DNA of 64,000 nt, taken from assembly GCF_000335475.2 (NCBI RefSeq), contig NZ_ANAH02000011.1:186001-250000 (forward strand), written 5' to 3'. Source of the stretch: Cystobacter fuscus DSM 2262 (GTDB taxonomy: Bacteria; Myxococcota; Myxococcia; Myxococcales; Myxococcaceae). The stretch's first letter is position 1, and each line of letters starts with the position of its first letter. Of the stretch, positions 49,954 through 59,181 are shown piece after piece. The translations under genes and the position numbers were made by a program. The notes below the pieces were generated by a model. The model worked only from the letters and a program-made list of their open reading frames with translations, searched no databases and had not been told where the DNA came from.

Positions 49954-51534
49954 TCAGCGCCGGGCCGAGGCGGTGAGCAGACCGAGCCGATCGGCCGCCC
50001 CACGCGTCTCCTCGTGGGTGAGCAGATCCTCGGTGTTCTGGGCGATGCGGTAGGCCCAGTTGGAGTCGCCCACGGAGCCGGGCAGGTTGATGCGATCCTT
50101 GGTGCCGAGCACGTCCTGCCAGGGCAGCACGCACAGGTCGCTGCCCGCGTTGAGCGCGGCGGCGAGCGTGGCGCGGTGGACGGCGGGGGTGAACTCGCGC
50201 GTGGCGGCGACGCCCTGGAACTCGGGGTAGACGCGCGCCATGGCCTGGCGCTCTCCGTCGCTGGCGGACTCCCACCAATCCGCCACGGGCTCGGTGTCGT
50301 GGGTGCCAGTGGTGACGAGCGACGCCGGCGGGTAGGCGTGCGGATCCCGGTACACCCCGTCGTCGCGCTCCCAGCGCAGCACGCGGTAGCCGGGCAGGTT
50401 CAGGTCCCGGAGGATGGTGCGCACGAAGGGGGGGATGACGCCCAGGTCCTCGGCGACGATGCCGGCGCCCTTGGACAGCAGGCGGAAGTGGCGCTCGCCG
50501 TAGAGCTTCCACTGCTCCTCGTTGTCGGGGACGAAGCGCCCGGTGGGCGTCTTCTCGTCGCGGATCCACTGGCGGAAGTAGCCCACCGCGTGGTCCACCC
50601 GGCGCAGGTCGTAGTAGCTGGCGGCCTTGGCGGCGCGCGACTTGAGCCAGCCGTAGTCGCCCTTCTCCATCTCCGCGAAGTCGAAGTAGGGCAGGCCCCA
50701 GTCCTGGCCGGTGGCGGAGAAGTCGTCCGGGGGCACGCCCAGGCGCGCGTCACGGCGCAGGATGTCCGGGTGCGCCCACACGTCCGAGCTGTCCTGGCCG
50801 ATGATGAAGGGCTCGTCGCCGCACAGCAGCACGTCGCGCTTCTTGGCCAGGGCGCGCATCTCGTTCCACTGCGTCTCGGCCACCCACTGCAGCCACGCGT
50901 GGTAGCGCACCTCGCGCTCCAGCCGCTGCGTCTCGGCCTGGATGGCCTGGGGCTCGCGGTTCTTGAGCGGCTCGGGCCACTCCCACCAGGGCGCCTGGTT
51001 GCGCTCGCTGGAGATGGCCGTGTACAGCGCGTAGCTCTCCAGCCACTCTCCCTGCTGCTGGCGCCAGGCGGCGAACTGCTGGGCGCGCGGGCCCTTGGGC
51101 CACTCGGTGCGCTCGAAGTGGTCGAAGGCCCGCCGGAAGGCGGCGTTCTTGAGCGGGAAGACCAGGTCGTAGCGCACGCGGGGCGCGGCGCGCGCCTCGG
51201 CCAGCATGCGCTGCTCGTCGGGGGAGAGCGCCGCCTCGCCTCCGGAGGCGTGGAACTCGGGCAGCGACTCCAGATGGATGAACAGGGCGTTGAGGCCGAA
51301 CGCCGAGCGCGTGGCGTAGGGGCTGGGGTCCCCGGGCGCGGTGGGCAGCAGCGGCAAGAGCATCAACATGCGCTGGCGCGCCGCCTCCATCCAACGCAGG
51401 AGACCATCGAGCCCGCCGAAGTCACCGATACCGAAGTCGGTCTTCGAGCGGAGGGAGAACAAGGGCAGGAGAAGACCGGAGAGGCGGCCGGTGGAAGACA
51501 TGGTGCGCGCACAATGCACCACGCGCTCCCCCAT
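49954..51534 (-). CDS. malQ: 4-alpha-glucanotransferase (GH77, MalQ/amylomaltase)
   Basis: A 526-residue enzyme. The ATG at 51534 follows CCAGGACAG and is preferred; the ATG at 51501 (MSSTGRLSG) is the alternative. GH77 features are FGIGDFGGLDGLLRWMEAAR, LPLLPTAPGDPSPYATRSAF, FGLNALFIHLESLPEF, LLCGDEPFIIGQDSSDVWAH, YYDLRRVDHAVGYFRQWI (nucleophile Asp), AGIVAEDLGVIPPFVRTILR (acid/base Glu) and TGTHDTEPVADWW. It transfers alpha-1,4-glucan segments between chains in cytoplasmic glycogen/maltodextrin metabolism. The N-terminal extension seen in enterobacterial MalQ is absent, as in the shorter amylomaltases. Divergent neighbour: a DNA glycosylase. Confidence 0.9.
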   Translation of the reverse strand: MGERVVHCARTMSSTGRLSGLLLPLFSLRSKTDFGIGDFGGLDGLLRWMEAARQRMLMLLPLLPTAPGDPSPYATRSAFGLNALFIHLESLPEFHASGGEAALSPDEQRMLAEARAAPRVRYDLVFPLKNAAFRRAFDHFERTEWPKGPRAQQFAAWRQQQGEWLESYALYTAISSERNQAPWWEWPEPLKNREPQAIQAETQRLEREVRYHAWLQWVAETQWNEMRALAKKRDVLLCGDEPFIIGQDSSDVWAHPDILRRDARLGVPPDDFSATGQDWGLPYFDFAEMEKGDYGWLKSRAAKAASYYDLRRVDHAVGYFRQWIRDEKTPTGRFVPDNEEQWKLYGERHFRLLSKGAGIVAEDLGVIPPFVRTILRDLNLPGYRVLRWERDDGVYRDPHAYPPASLVTTGTHDTEPVADWWESASDGERQAMARVYPEFQGVAATREFTPAVHRATLAAALNAGSDLCVLPWQDVLGTKDRINLPGSVGDSNWAYRIAQNTEDLLTHEETRGAADRLGLLTASARR

Positions 51535-51651
51535 GTGAACTGTCCTGGCACTTGGTCCGTGGCCGGGGGTCAGGCTCGACCTTCTGGAGAACACTTGGGC
51601 TTGTTCAGGCGTTGACGGGAATCTCCCGCGCGCGGCGGGCCTTCTTCCCGC

Positions 51652-52233
51652 GTGCGCCTGCCCGTCTCGTTCTATGCGCGCCCCGCGCTCACCGTGGCCC
51701 GCGAGCTGTTGGGGACCCACCTCGTGCTCGAGGGGGAGGCAGGGCGGCGTGTGGGCCGCATCGTGGAGACCGAGGCGTACGTGGGGGCGCATGACCTGGC
51801 GTGTCACGCGTCCAAGGGGCGCACGGCCCGCACCGAGGTGCTCTTCGGTCCACCGGGGCGCGCCTACGTCTACCTCATCTATGGCATGTACCACTGTTTC
51901 AACGTGGTGACGGATGGGGAGGGCGTGGCGTCGGCGGTGCTGGTGCGGGCGGTGGAGCCGGTGGAGGGCCTGGCCCCGGCGCTGCGCACGGACGGCCCGG
52001 GGCGGCTGTGCCGGGCCATGGGGCTGACCCTGAGCCACAATCGTTGGGACCTGCAGTGCGCGCCGCTCTATCTGGAGGAGGGCTCGCCCGTCGCGGAGGC
52101 CCAGGTGGCGCGGGGTCCGCGTATCGGAGTGGACTATGCGGGGCAGTGGGCGCACGAGCCCTACCGGCTCTGGGTCCGGGGCAGTCAACATGTGAGCCGG
52201 CCGCCCGCCCGTCGGGGCCTCGAGTCCGCTTGA
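51652..52233 (+). CDS. DNA-3-methyladenine glycosylase (AAG/MPG type)
   Basis: A 193-residue enzyme with a GTG start at 51652. Features of the AAG family are [39 protein letters not shown] (catalytic Glu and surrounding), [40 protein letters not shown], and [20 protein letters not shown] with WV near the end. It excises alkylated purines such as 3-methyladenine from DNA, starting base excision repair. The length is normal. It lies 34 bases upstream of the sigma factor gene and may be part of the same transcript. Confidence 0.9.
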   Translation: MRLPVSFYARPALTVARELLGTHLVLEGEAGRRVGRIVETEAYVGAHDLACHASKGRTARTEVLFGPPGRAYVYLIYGMYHCFNVVTDGEGVASAVLVRAVEPVEGLAPALRTDGPGRLCRAMGLTLSHNRWDLQCAPLYLEEGSPVAEAQVARGPRIGVDYAGQWAHEPYRLWVRGSQHVSRPPARRGLESA

Positions 52234-52267
52234 CGGGCACGGTCCGGACTGGGAGGGTGCGTCCCAA

Positions 52268-52882
52268 ATGTCCGATGAGGCCGTCAAGGAAGAGGACCGC
52301 CAGCTGGTGGGGCGGGCCCAGGCGGGCGACATCAGCGCCTTCGAGGCGCTGGTGGATGCCCACCGGGATAAGGTGTACGGCCTGGCGCTGCGGATGACGC
52401 GCTCCGAGGCGGACGCCGCGGAGATCAGCCAGGATACCTTCCTCTCCGCCTACCAGCACCTGCGGGAGTTCCGTGGGGATGCCGCCTTCAGCTCGTGGGT
52501 TCACCGCATCGCGGCGAACAACGCCCTGATGCGCCTGCGCCACCGGCGGGTAGTGCAGGCGGCCGAGGGAGAGATCCAAGGCCCGGAGTTCACCGAGCGG
52601 GGGAGCCTGGCCGAGTACCCCACCCGGGACTGGAGCCGGGATGCCGAGGGGCGCATCCTGGACGCCGAGCTGGGGTATGCCATCCAGCAGGCGACCGACC
52701 ATCTTCCCGAGGGCTATCGGGAGGTCTTCCTCTTGAAAGACGTGGATGGGCTCAGTTACGAACAGATCGCCGAGGTGACGGGGGATTCCATTCCCGCCAT
52801 CAAGAGTCGATTGCACCGGGCTCGGCTTGCTCTTCGTGAGGCCATCGACCGGTTCTATAATCAGGGGGACGCGAGTGGGTGA
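52268..52882 (+). CDS. ECF-type RNA polymerase sigma factor
   Basis: A 204-residue group IV sigma-70 factor. Region 2 spans about residues 10-85: LVGRAQAGDISAFEALVDAH, AAEISQDTFLSAYQHLREFR, and FSSWVHRIAANNALMRLRHR. Region 4, about 135-190, includes HLPEGYREVFLLKDVDGLSY, EQIAEVTGDSIPAIKSRLHR. It resembles RpoE1-type myxobacterial sigma factors from memory. The zinc-finger gene 59 bases downstream is the likely anti-sigma factor. RlmN and DedA follow in the same direction. Signal and regulon unknown. Confidence 0.85.
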   Translation: MSDEAVKEEDRQLVGRAQAGDISAFEALVDAHRDKVYGLALRMTRSEADAAEISQDTFLSAYQHLREFRGDAAFSSWVHRIAANNALMRLRHRRVVQAAEGEIQGPEFTERGSLAEYPTRDWSRDAEGRILDAELGYAIQQATDHLPEGYREVFLLKDVDGLSYEQIAEVTGDSIPAIKSRLHRARLALREAIDRFYNQGDASG

Positions 52883-52941
52883 AACCCATGAGGGGGCTGG
52901 GCATCTCGTGAATGACGAGGCAGGCCACGGCCGAGGTCCGG

Positions 52942-53181
52942 ATGTACACCTGTAAAGACTCCATCAACCTGCTGCAGTCGATGCTCGACGGGGAATTGTC
53001 CCCCGAGGAGACGCGGCACTTGCGCGAACATCTGGCGGGCTGCGCTCCTTGCGTGGACTTCCTGCGCACCTACCGGGCCACGCCGGGGCTGTGCCGCAAG
53101 GCGCTGGCCCAGAAGATGCCCCAGGAAGTCTCGGCCAAGCTCACCGAATTCCTGCGCACGCGCATCAAACCCGCCCCGTGA
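52942..53181 (+). CDS. Zinc-finger (zf-HC2) anti-sigma factor
   Basis: A 79-residue protein from the ATG at 52942, with CCGAGGTCCGG as ribosome site; an in-frame ATG at 52912 is less likely because the conserved family starts MYTCKDSINLL. It has the HxxxCxxC zinc motif in RHLREHLAGCAPCVDFLRTY and a C-terminal helix (PQEVSAKLTEFLRTRIKP). There is no membrane segment, so it is a soluble anti-sigma factor, holding the upstream ECF factor until a redox or other signal releases it. Its stop overlaps the GTG start of rlmN (GTGA), coupling the two translationally. Confidence 0.8.
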   Translation: MYTCKDSINLLQSMLDGELSPEETRHLREHLAGCAPCVDFLRTYRATPGLCRKALAQKMPQEVSAKLTEFLRTRIKPAP

Positions 53182-54251
53182 AATTCCACCTCAAGACGCT
53201 GTCGCTGCCGGAGCTCGAGGCGGTCCTCGCGCCCGTGCAGCCCTCGCCGGTGGCGGTGCGCAAGGTGTTCGCCGCCGTCTTCGCCCATGGGGCCTCCACG
53301 GTGGAGGAGGTGTGCCGGGCCCCCCAGGTGCCCAAGCGCGTGGCGGACTTCCTGCGCGAGCACGCGGAGATGCCCCGCCTGACGGTCGTCGAGCGCCGCA
53401 AGGCCGAGGACGGCTTCGTGAAGTACCTCTTCGACTCGCCCCTCGGGGGCCGGGTGGAGGCGGTGCGCATCCCCATCTTCGACCACAAGTACGTGGTGTG
53501 CATCTCCAGCCAGGTGGGCTGCGCGCTCGCGTGCGACTTCTGCATGACGGGCAAGCTGGGCTTCCAGCGCAACCTGCGCACCTGGGAAATATTGGAGCAG
53601 GTGATGCAGATCCGCGAGGAGGCCGACCGGCCCGTGCGCGGCGTGGTCTTCATGGGCATGGGCGAGCCGCTGCTCAACTACACGGAGACCCTGCGGGCCG
53701 CGCAGATCCTCTCGCACCCCGCGGGCTTCGCCATCTCCGGGCCCTCCATCACCTTCTCCACCGCGGGCATGGTGCCGGCCATCCGCCGCTACGTGCGCGA
53801 GGGGCACCCGTACCGGCTGGCCTTCTCGGTGACGAGCGCCATCCCCGAGAAGCGGCTGAAGGTGCTGCCCATCGAGAAGGGGCACCCGCTGCCGGAGTTG
53901 GTGGACGCCATCCGGGAGTACGCCACGGTGCGGCGCGAGCGGGCGATGATCGCCTACGTGGCCATCAGCGGCTTCAACCTGGGTGAAGAAGACGCAGTGG
54001 CGCTCAAGCAGGCCTTCGAGGGCATCCCCATCAAGGTCGACCTCATCGACGTGACGGACCCCCAGGGCAAGTACCTGCCGCCCTCGCCCGAGGAGCTCAA
54101 GGCGTTTCGCGACCACCTGCAGATCCTCGGCGCGCCCATCGCGCGGCGCTACTCGGGGGGCAAGGAGATTGGCGCGGCCTGTGGCACGCTCGCCGCCTCC
54201 CAATATGGGGGCGTGGTGTTGCCGGCCCCGCCGCCCGTGAGCATCTCGTAG
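53178..54251 (+). CDS. rlmN: 23S rRNA (adenine2503-C2)-methyltransferase RlmN
   Basis: A 357-residue radical SAM enzyme with a GTG start at 53178 that overlaps the anti-sigma stop. The radical SAM cluster is CALACDFCMTG (C115, C119, C122). Other RlmN features are VVCISSQVGCALACDFCMTG preceded by RIPIFDHKYVV, GVVFMGMGEPLLNYTETLRA, ITFSTAGMVPAIRRYVREG, and the C-terminal SGGKEIGAACGTLA with the second catalytic Cys. It methylates A2503 of 23S rRNA and A37 of some tRNAs. The N-terminal accessory domain is about 100 residues, normal for the family. Confidence 0.9.
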   Translation: MKFHLKTLSLPELEAVLAPVQPSPVAVRKVFAAVFAHGASTVEEVCRAPQVPKRVADFLREHAEMPRLTVVERRKAEDGFVKYLFDSPLGGRVEAVRIPIFDHKYVVCISSQVGCALACDFCMTGKLGFQRNLRTWEILEQVMQIREEADRPVRGVVFMGMGEPLLNYTETLRAAQILSHPAGFAISGPSITFSTAGMVPAIRRYVREGHPYRLAFSVTSAIPEKRLKVLPIEKGHPLPELVDAIREYATVRRERAMIAYVAISGFNLGEEDAVALKQAFEGIPIKVDLIDVTDPQGKYLPPSPEELKAFRDHLQILGAPIARRYSGGKEIGAACGTLAASQYGGVVLPAPPPVSIS

Positions 54252-54269
54252 TCTCACCGCGAGAGGCGC

Positions 54270-54884
54270 ATGGTCGAGTTCCTCGACAACTTCATCGCCC
54301 ACCTGGGCCTCCTGGGCCTGCTGGTGTTCGGCGTGGCGGCGGCGCTGGAGTACGTGGTGCCGCCCTTTCCCGGAGACACCATCACGCTGCTGGGCGGGGT
54401 GTACGCGGTGCGCGGGGAGCATCCCTGGCCGCTGGTGTTCGGGGTGGTGGTGGCCGGCAGCGTGCTCGGTGCGCTCATCAACTACCAGGTGGGACACTGG
54501 TTGGGGGGCCGCTTCGAGCAGCGGCCGGGAGAGGCCTTTCTCGGCATCACCCACGCGCGGCTGGAGTCGGTGCAGGCGCAGATGCGACACAAGGGGCCGT
54601 GGCTCCTGCTCGTCAACCGTTTCCTACCGGGCATTCGCGGGCTCATCTTCGTCGCGGCGGGGGCCGCGCACATGCCTCGCGTCAACGCGCTGCTGCTCGG
54701 GGCGCTGTCGGCCGTGGCGCACACGGCCCTGGTGCTGGCGCTGGGCGTGGCGGTGGGCGGCAACCTGGAGCGGCTGGAATTCCTCGTGGCGCGCTACCAG
54801 CGGGGTGTCATCCTCGGCGTCGCGCTCGTCGTCCTGGTGCTGGGCGTGCGCACCCTGTTCAGGCGCCAGCCGCGGACCGGGTGA
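54270..54884 (+). CDS. DedA family membrane protein (VTT domain)
   Basis: A 204-residue protein with about five membrane or re-entrant helices: LGLLGLLVFGVAAALEYVVP, VFGVVVAGSVLGALINYQVG, and RGVILGVALVVLVLGVRTLF. DedA motifs are ALEYVVPPFPGDTITLLGGV (FPG[D] core), VGHWLGGRF, and LLVNRFLPGIRGLIFVAAGA (the Arg-containing FxRFxPGxR signature). DedA proteins act as undecaprenyl-phosphate or phospholipid flippases/importers in the inner membrane. It lies 18 bases after rlmN, probably in the same operon as the sigma and anti-sigma genes. Confidence 0.85.
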   Translation: MVEFLDNFIAHLGLLGLLVFGVAAALEYVVPPFPGDTITLLGGVYAVRGEHPWPLVFGVVVAGSVLGALINYQVGHWLGGRFEQRPGEAFLGITHARLESVQAQMRHKGPWLLLVNRFLPGIRGLIFVAAGAAHMPRVNALLLGALSAVAHTALVLALGVAVGGNLERLEFLVARYQRGVILGVALVVLVLGVRTLFRRQPRTG

Positions 54885-54914
54885 GCCCGGGGCGGGGTGG
54901 GCTCCGCCCGGGCC

Positions 54915-57900
54915 TCAGTCCCTCGGGAGCACCGCCTCCGGTCTGTCCAACCACAGCTCCTCGAAGCGCACCTGGGGCAGCGCCTGGTGCAGCCGCATGC
55001 CCTGCACCGAGCCGTTGGCCACCGTGTGCATGCGCTGGTGGAAGAGCGGGAGGATGGGGCAGTCCTCGTGGACGACCCGCTCCGCGAGCCGGTAGAGCCG
55101 CTTGCGCTTCTGGGGATCGATGGTGACGCGCGCCTCCTCCGTGAGCCGGTCCAGCTCCTCGTTGCGGTAGTTCAACGCGCACAGGACCTGGGCCTTGGAG
55201 TGCAGCAGGTAATAGAGGAAGTTGTCCGGGTCGGGATAGTCGGCGACCCAGCCCACGCGGAAGGCGGACAGCCGCCCGTTGCGCCGCCGCTCGAAGAACT
55301 CGTCCGCGTGCAGCTCCTCGTGCCGCAGCTCCACCAGCCCCGCGTCCACCAGGGGCTGGAAGAGCACGGCGTCCTCGAGCGACGTGTCGTTGCCCTGGGG
55401 ATAGTGCAGGGTGACGGGCAGGGTGCGCACCCCGGCCTCGCGCAGCAGCCGCTCGGCCAGGGCGATGTCTCTGCCCGGCCCCGACTCGCCCAGGGACGGG
55501 TCGTCCTCCAACAACTCCGGCGGCGTCAACGTGTGCGCCAGGCGTGCCCCCTTGTGGAATTGGTCCACCATGCCGCGCACGTTCAGGCCCGCCCGCAGCG
55601 CCTTGCGCACGCGCACGTCGTTGTAGGGCGCCTCGCGCATGCTGAAGCCGAGGAACGTCGTGGAGGGCGTGGTGCTGGCGAGCACCTGCTGCCCGTCCCG
55701 CTCGAGCGACTCCACCTGCCGGATGAACAGGTGGGAGACGATGTCCACCGAGCCCTCGCGCAGCGCGTTCACGGCGTGCTCGCGCGACTCCAGCAGGTGG
55801 AACTCGACCCGGTCCAGCAGGGGCTGCCCCGTGCGCCAGTAGCTGGGATTGCGCTCGAGCGTGATGAGCGCCGAGCCGAAGTCCACCAGCCGGAACGGGC
55901 CGGTGCCCACCATCTGTCCCCGGGCGTCGAGCCGGGCCACCGCGGCGCCCGGCAGGGTCATCAACTGTAGGAAGAAGGCCTTGGGCTCCTCGAGCCGGAT
56001 CTCCAGCGTCAGGTCGTCCAGCACCAGCAGCCCCTTCACCTCGCGCGTCTGTCCCGAGGTCACCTCCGAGGCCCCCTCGACGACCTCCATCAGGGTGCGG
56101 TCCGGCGAGTTCACGGCGGGGTCCAGCAGCCGCTCGAAGTGGCGCTTCACGTCGCGCGCGTTCAGGGGGGTGCCGTCGTGGAAGACGACGCCCGGGCGCA
56201 GGTGGAAGCGGTAGCGGCGCGCCGAGGCGTCCACCTCCCAGCGCTCGGCGAGCTCCGGCACCAGCATGCCATCATCCAGGCGCAGCAGCGGGGAGAAGAC
56301 ACAGCAGGTCATCTCCAGCACCTGGGTCTCCACCGCGAAGAGGGGATCCAACCCGCCCTGGTTGTGCACGAACGCGGACTGATGGACGCCCGCGTGCAGC
56401 GTGCCACCCGGCCGCGGCGCCGGCAGCCGGAAGCGGAACACCTCGCCGTCCAGGCTCGCCGCCTCGTGCGCCAGTTGCTGCACCGAGCGGCTCAGCCCAT
56501 CACCAATGCGGATGACCTGGAGCGCGTCCTCGCTCACCCGCGCCACCTCCTCGGCGATGGCCGTGTCCCCGCGCATGAGCACGCCATGCGCCGCGCGGAT
56601 CTCCTCGATGGCCGTGCTCAACCGCACCACCGCGCCCGACAAGTCCCGCCCCGTGCGCGCCTGGCCCTCCGCCTTCTGCGACGCCTCCTGCGCGAGCTTG
56701 GCCATCTGCTGCGTCTGGTGCACCAGCTCGCGTCCGTGGCCCGCCTGCTCGATGGCCGCGCGTGTCACGTCGTCCACCCGCCGCGCCACCCGGCGGCTGG
56801 CCTCCACCACCGTGGAGCCCTGGGCATCCAGCCGCTTCGTCTCGGCCACCGTGGCCTCCACCGCCGAGAAGGTGCGCTGGGTGATGGCGCGGATCTCCCG
56901 CAGCGCCTCGGCGGCCCGGTCCCCGAGCTGCACGCCCGTGCTGGCCTGCTCGCGGCCCTCCTTCACCAGCGACACCGCCGTGCCCACCTCGCGGCGGATG
57001 CCACTGACCATGGTGGCGATCTCCCGCGTGGAGCGCGCGGCGCGCTCGGCGAGGCTGCGGATCTCGTCCGCCACCACGCCGAAGGGCCGACCCTGCTCTC
57101 CCGCCTGCGCCGCGATGATGGCGGCGTTGAGCGCGAGCAGGTTCGTCTGGTCGGCGATCTCCTGGATGACGTCCACGATGCGGCCAATCTGCGTGGAGCG
57201 CACGCCGAGCGAGTCCACCAGCTCGGCCGTCTTGCGCACCGTCTCCTCCACCCGGTACATGCCCTGCACGCAGTCGTTGACGAGCACCGCGCCGTGCTCG
57301 GCGGTGGCCGTCACCGCGTGGGCGAGCTGGTTGGTCTCCGAGGCGCGGTGGCGCACGGCGTCGATGCCCGTCTGCACCAGCTGCACGAAGGCCTCCGCCT
57401 CGCTGGCGAAGCGTCCCAGCTCGTCACCCGAGGAGGCGATGTGGTGCAGCCGCTCGCTCATGGCCTGCACCTGCTGGGTGGTGCGGTGCGAGAAGTCGTC
57501 CAGCGCGAGCAGCGCCTCGGCCACCTGTCCGAGCCGCTCCGTCATGTCCGTGAGGGAGCCGTTGGTCTCCTGGATGAAGCTCTCCAGCTGTGTCACGCGC
57601 TTGCCCGCCGCCTGCATGCTCTGGCCCATGCTGAGCACCGACTGCTGCGAGCGCTCCACCGCGCCGCTCTGCCGGTGCGCGGCCTCCAAGAGCACGCGCA
57701 CCTCCTCGGACACGCCCTGGCAGGTGCGGCGCACGTTGCCCGTCACCCGCTGCACCTGGGTGAGCGCCCGGCGCAGGGAGTAGAGCAGCCGGCGCACCTC
57801 GCGCTCATCGCGCAGGCCATTGTAGGCGCTGTTGGTGAGGTCTCCCTCGGCCAGTCGCGTGAGCAGGCTGGCCCGCTCCTGCAGGCGCCGGTCCGCCCAC

Positions 57901-58097
57901 AGCGTCCAGAAGGCGTAGGTCGCCGCCATGAGCAGCAGCGGCGTGCCGACAAGCAACACGGCCCAGCTCGACGGGGTCATGGACTGGCCGGCGGTGAGGC
58001 ACAGCAGTCCGCCCGTCGTGATTCCGAGGGTGAGCCCGATGACGACGCTGAACGAAAGGAGGTACTTGTAGAGGTGCATGAGAGACCGAGGTCCCAT
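54915..58097 (-). CDS. Chemoreceptor signalling protein fused to a family 5 solute-binding domain
   Basis: A 1060-residue protein from the ATG at 58097 (58079 is possible). Two membrane helices (about 12-36, [20 protein letters not shown]; 42-64, [19 protein letters not shown]) leave only a few periplasmic residues. A HAMP-like region follows, then an MCP signalling domain with the hairpin tip [20 protein letters not shown] and [20 protein letters not shown] near 330-370. From ~560 on is a complete SBP_bac_5 (oligopeptide-binding) domain: [49 protein letters not shown], and [20 protein letters not shown]. By topology the SBP part is in the cytoplasm. SBP-5 normally captures peptides outside for ABC transporters. 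Fusion after the MCP tip is unusual and would sense an intracellular ligand. Confidence 0.85.
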   Translation of the reverse strand: MGPRSLMHLYKYLLSFSVVIGLTLGITTGGLLCLTAGQSMTPSSWAVLLVGTPLLLMAATYAFWTLWADRRLQERASLLTRLAEGDLTNSAYNGLRDEREVRRLLYSLRRALTQVQRVTGNVRRTCQGVSEEVRVLLEAAHRQSGAVERSQQSVLSMGQSMQAAGKRVTQLESFIQETNGSLTDMTERLGQVAEALLALDDFSHRTTQQVQAMSERLHHIASSGDELGRFASEAEAFVQLVQTGIDAVRHRASETNQLAHAVTATAEHGAVLVNDCVQGMYRVEETVRKTAELVDSLGVRSTQIGRIVDVIQEIADQTNLLALNAAIIAAQAGEQGRPFGVVADEIRSLAERAARSTREIATMVSGIRREVGTAVSLVKEGREQASTGVQLGDRAAEALREIRAITQRTFSAVEATVAETKRLDAQGSTVVEASRRVARRVDDVTRAAIEQAGHGRELVHQTQQMAKLAQEASQKAEGQARTGRDLSGAVVRLSTAIEEIRAAHGVLMRGDTAIAEEVARVSEDALQVIRIGDGLSRSVQQLAHEAASLDGEVFRFRLPAPRPGGTLHAGVHQSAFVHNQGGLDPLFAVETQVLEMTCCVFSPLLRLDDGMLVPELAERWEVDASARRYRFHLRPGVVFHDGTPLNARDVKRHFERLLDPAVNSPDRTLMEVVEGASEVTSGQTREVKGLLVLDDLTLEIRLEEPKAFFLQLMTLPGAAVARLDARGQMVGTGPFRLVDFGSALITLERNPSYWRTGQPLLDRVEFHLLESREHAVNALREGSVDIVSHLFIRQVESLERDGQQVLASTTPSTTFLGFSMREAPYNDVRVRKALRAGLNVRGMVDQFHKGARLAHTLTPPELLEDDPSLGESGPGRDIALAERLLREAGVRTLPVTLHYPQGNDTSLEDAVLFQPLVDAGLVELRHEELHADEFFERRRNGRLSAFRVGWVADYPDPDNFLYYLLHSKAQVLCALNYRNEELDRLTEEARVTIDPQKRKRLYRLAERVVHEDCPILPLFHQRMHTVANGSVQGMRLHQALPQVRFEELWLDRPEAVLPRD

Positions 58098-59163
58098 CAC
58101 CGTATCCCGCCTCGCCCATGGGGTCCTCATCTCGTCGCGAGGGAGCGCCCGGCGCGTGCTTTTGCCCGTGCTCCTGCTCGCACTGCCAGCAAGGGGCGCG
58201 CCCCTGGCCCCCGCGACCGAGCAGGCCCGCTTCGTCTTCGCCTGGAAGGGCGTCCCGGTCGGACTCGTCACCCTCTCCCTCGAGGCCCGGCGCTTCACCT
58301 ACACCTCACGGCACCTGCACACCCGCGGGGAACACGTGGGGCAGCGCACGCGGGAGGTGACCGTGGCCCTGGGGGCGGACGGCGTCGTAGCGGGGAGCTC
58401 GAGCGTGTCCCAGGCGTTGTGGTTGTGGCACAAGCCGCTCGCGAGCGGCTGCGTGCTCGGCCGCGAGGAGCTGTCCGGACGCGAGGGGCCCCACTGCGTC
58501 ACCACCCTCCAGGAGGACCGTGTCGAGGGGACGCTGTTCGGCCAGCCCTTCCGCGCGCGCTATGACTCGCGGGGGCGGATGGTCGCGTTGGAGGTGGGGG
58601 AATCGCGCTTCACCCAGGTGCCTCCAGGCACGCGGCTGCGCGCGCCCCCGGACCTCTTCGTGGACGGCGTGCCCGTGGAGGGCGACCGGGGCGTGCTCGG
58701 CTTCGAGCCCCCCTGGCCGCTCGCGCGGCGCCCCGCGTGGTTGACGGAGTGGCGGGAGGCGCCGGCACGCGCGCTCGCGCGGGAGGTCCACGCGTCCTTT
58801 CCCGAGAAGCTGCCGAGCGCGGCGGATTGGAGCGACACGGGAGCGGGCGAGGCGGGCGGGTGTCTCGCGCATGCCTCGCGCTTCGCGGCCCGGGCGGCGG
58901 CGCGGGGGCAGCGCGTGGCGCTGGTGCAGGGCCTGCTCGTCGTGGACGGGGGCCCGGCCCGGCCTCATGCCTGGGTGCGCGTGGGGCTCGCGGGGGGCGA
59001 GGTGTTGGAGCTGGATCCGACGTCGCTGGACACCGTCCTGCCCACCACCCACCTGGCGCTCGCCGTGGTGGAGCCCGGCCGTCCCACGGTGGAGGCCGGA
59101 GAGCGGTGGCTCGCGCTGTTGCGCGGCGAGCACCGGGTGGTGCGTGCTCCGGCCGCCCGGTGA
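58078..59163 (+). CDS. Secreted transglutaminase-like protein
   Basis: A 361-residue protein. The frame starts at the ATG at 58078; a GTG at 58156 with GAGGGAG upstream avoids overlap with the chemoreceptor gene and may be the true start. [19 protein letters not shown] is the export signal. The N-terminal half ([34 protein letters not shown]) is beta-rich. The C-terminal half has a transglutaminase-like triad: Cys in [20 protein letters not shown], His in [13 protein letters not shown], and Asp in [11 protein letters not shown]. The likely activity is a periplasmic cysteine protease or transglutaminase-fold enzyme. Its 5' end overlaps the chemoreceptor start, so the two share a divergent promoter. 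Confidence 0.65.
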   Translation: MRDRGPITVSRLAHGVLISSRGSARRVLLPVLLLALPARGAPLAPATEQARFVFAWKGVPVGLVTLSLEARRFTYTSRHLHTRGEHVGQRTREVTVALGADGVVAGSSSVSQALWLWHKPLASGCVLGREELSGREGPHCVTTLQEDRVEGTLFGQPFRARYDSRGRMVALEVGESRFTQVPPGTRLRAPPDLFVDGVPVEGDRGVLGFEPPWPLARRPAWLTEWREAPARALAREVHASFPEKLPSAADWSDTGAGEAGGCLAHASRFAARAAARGQRVALVQGLLVVDGGPARPHAWVRVGLAGGEVLELDPTSLDTVLPTTHLALAVVEPGRPTVEAGERWLALLRGEHRVVRAPAAR

Positions 59164-59181
59164 GGCGAGCCCGCCGGGGCC

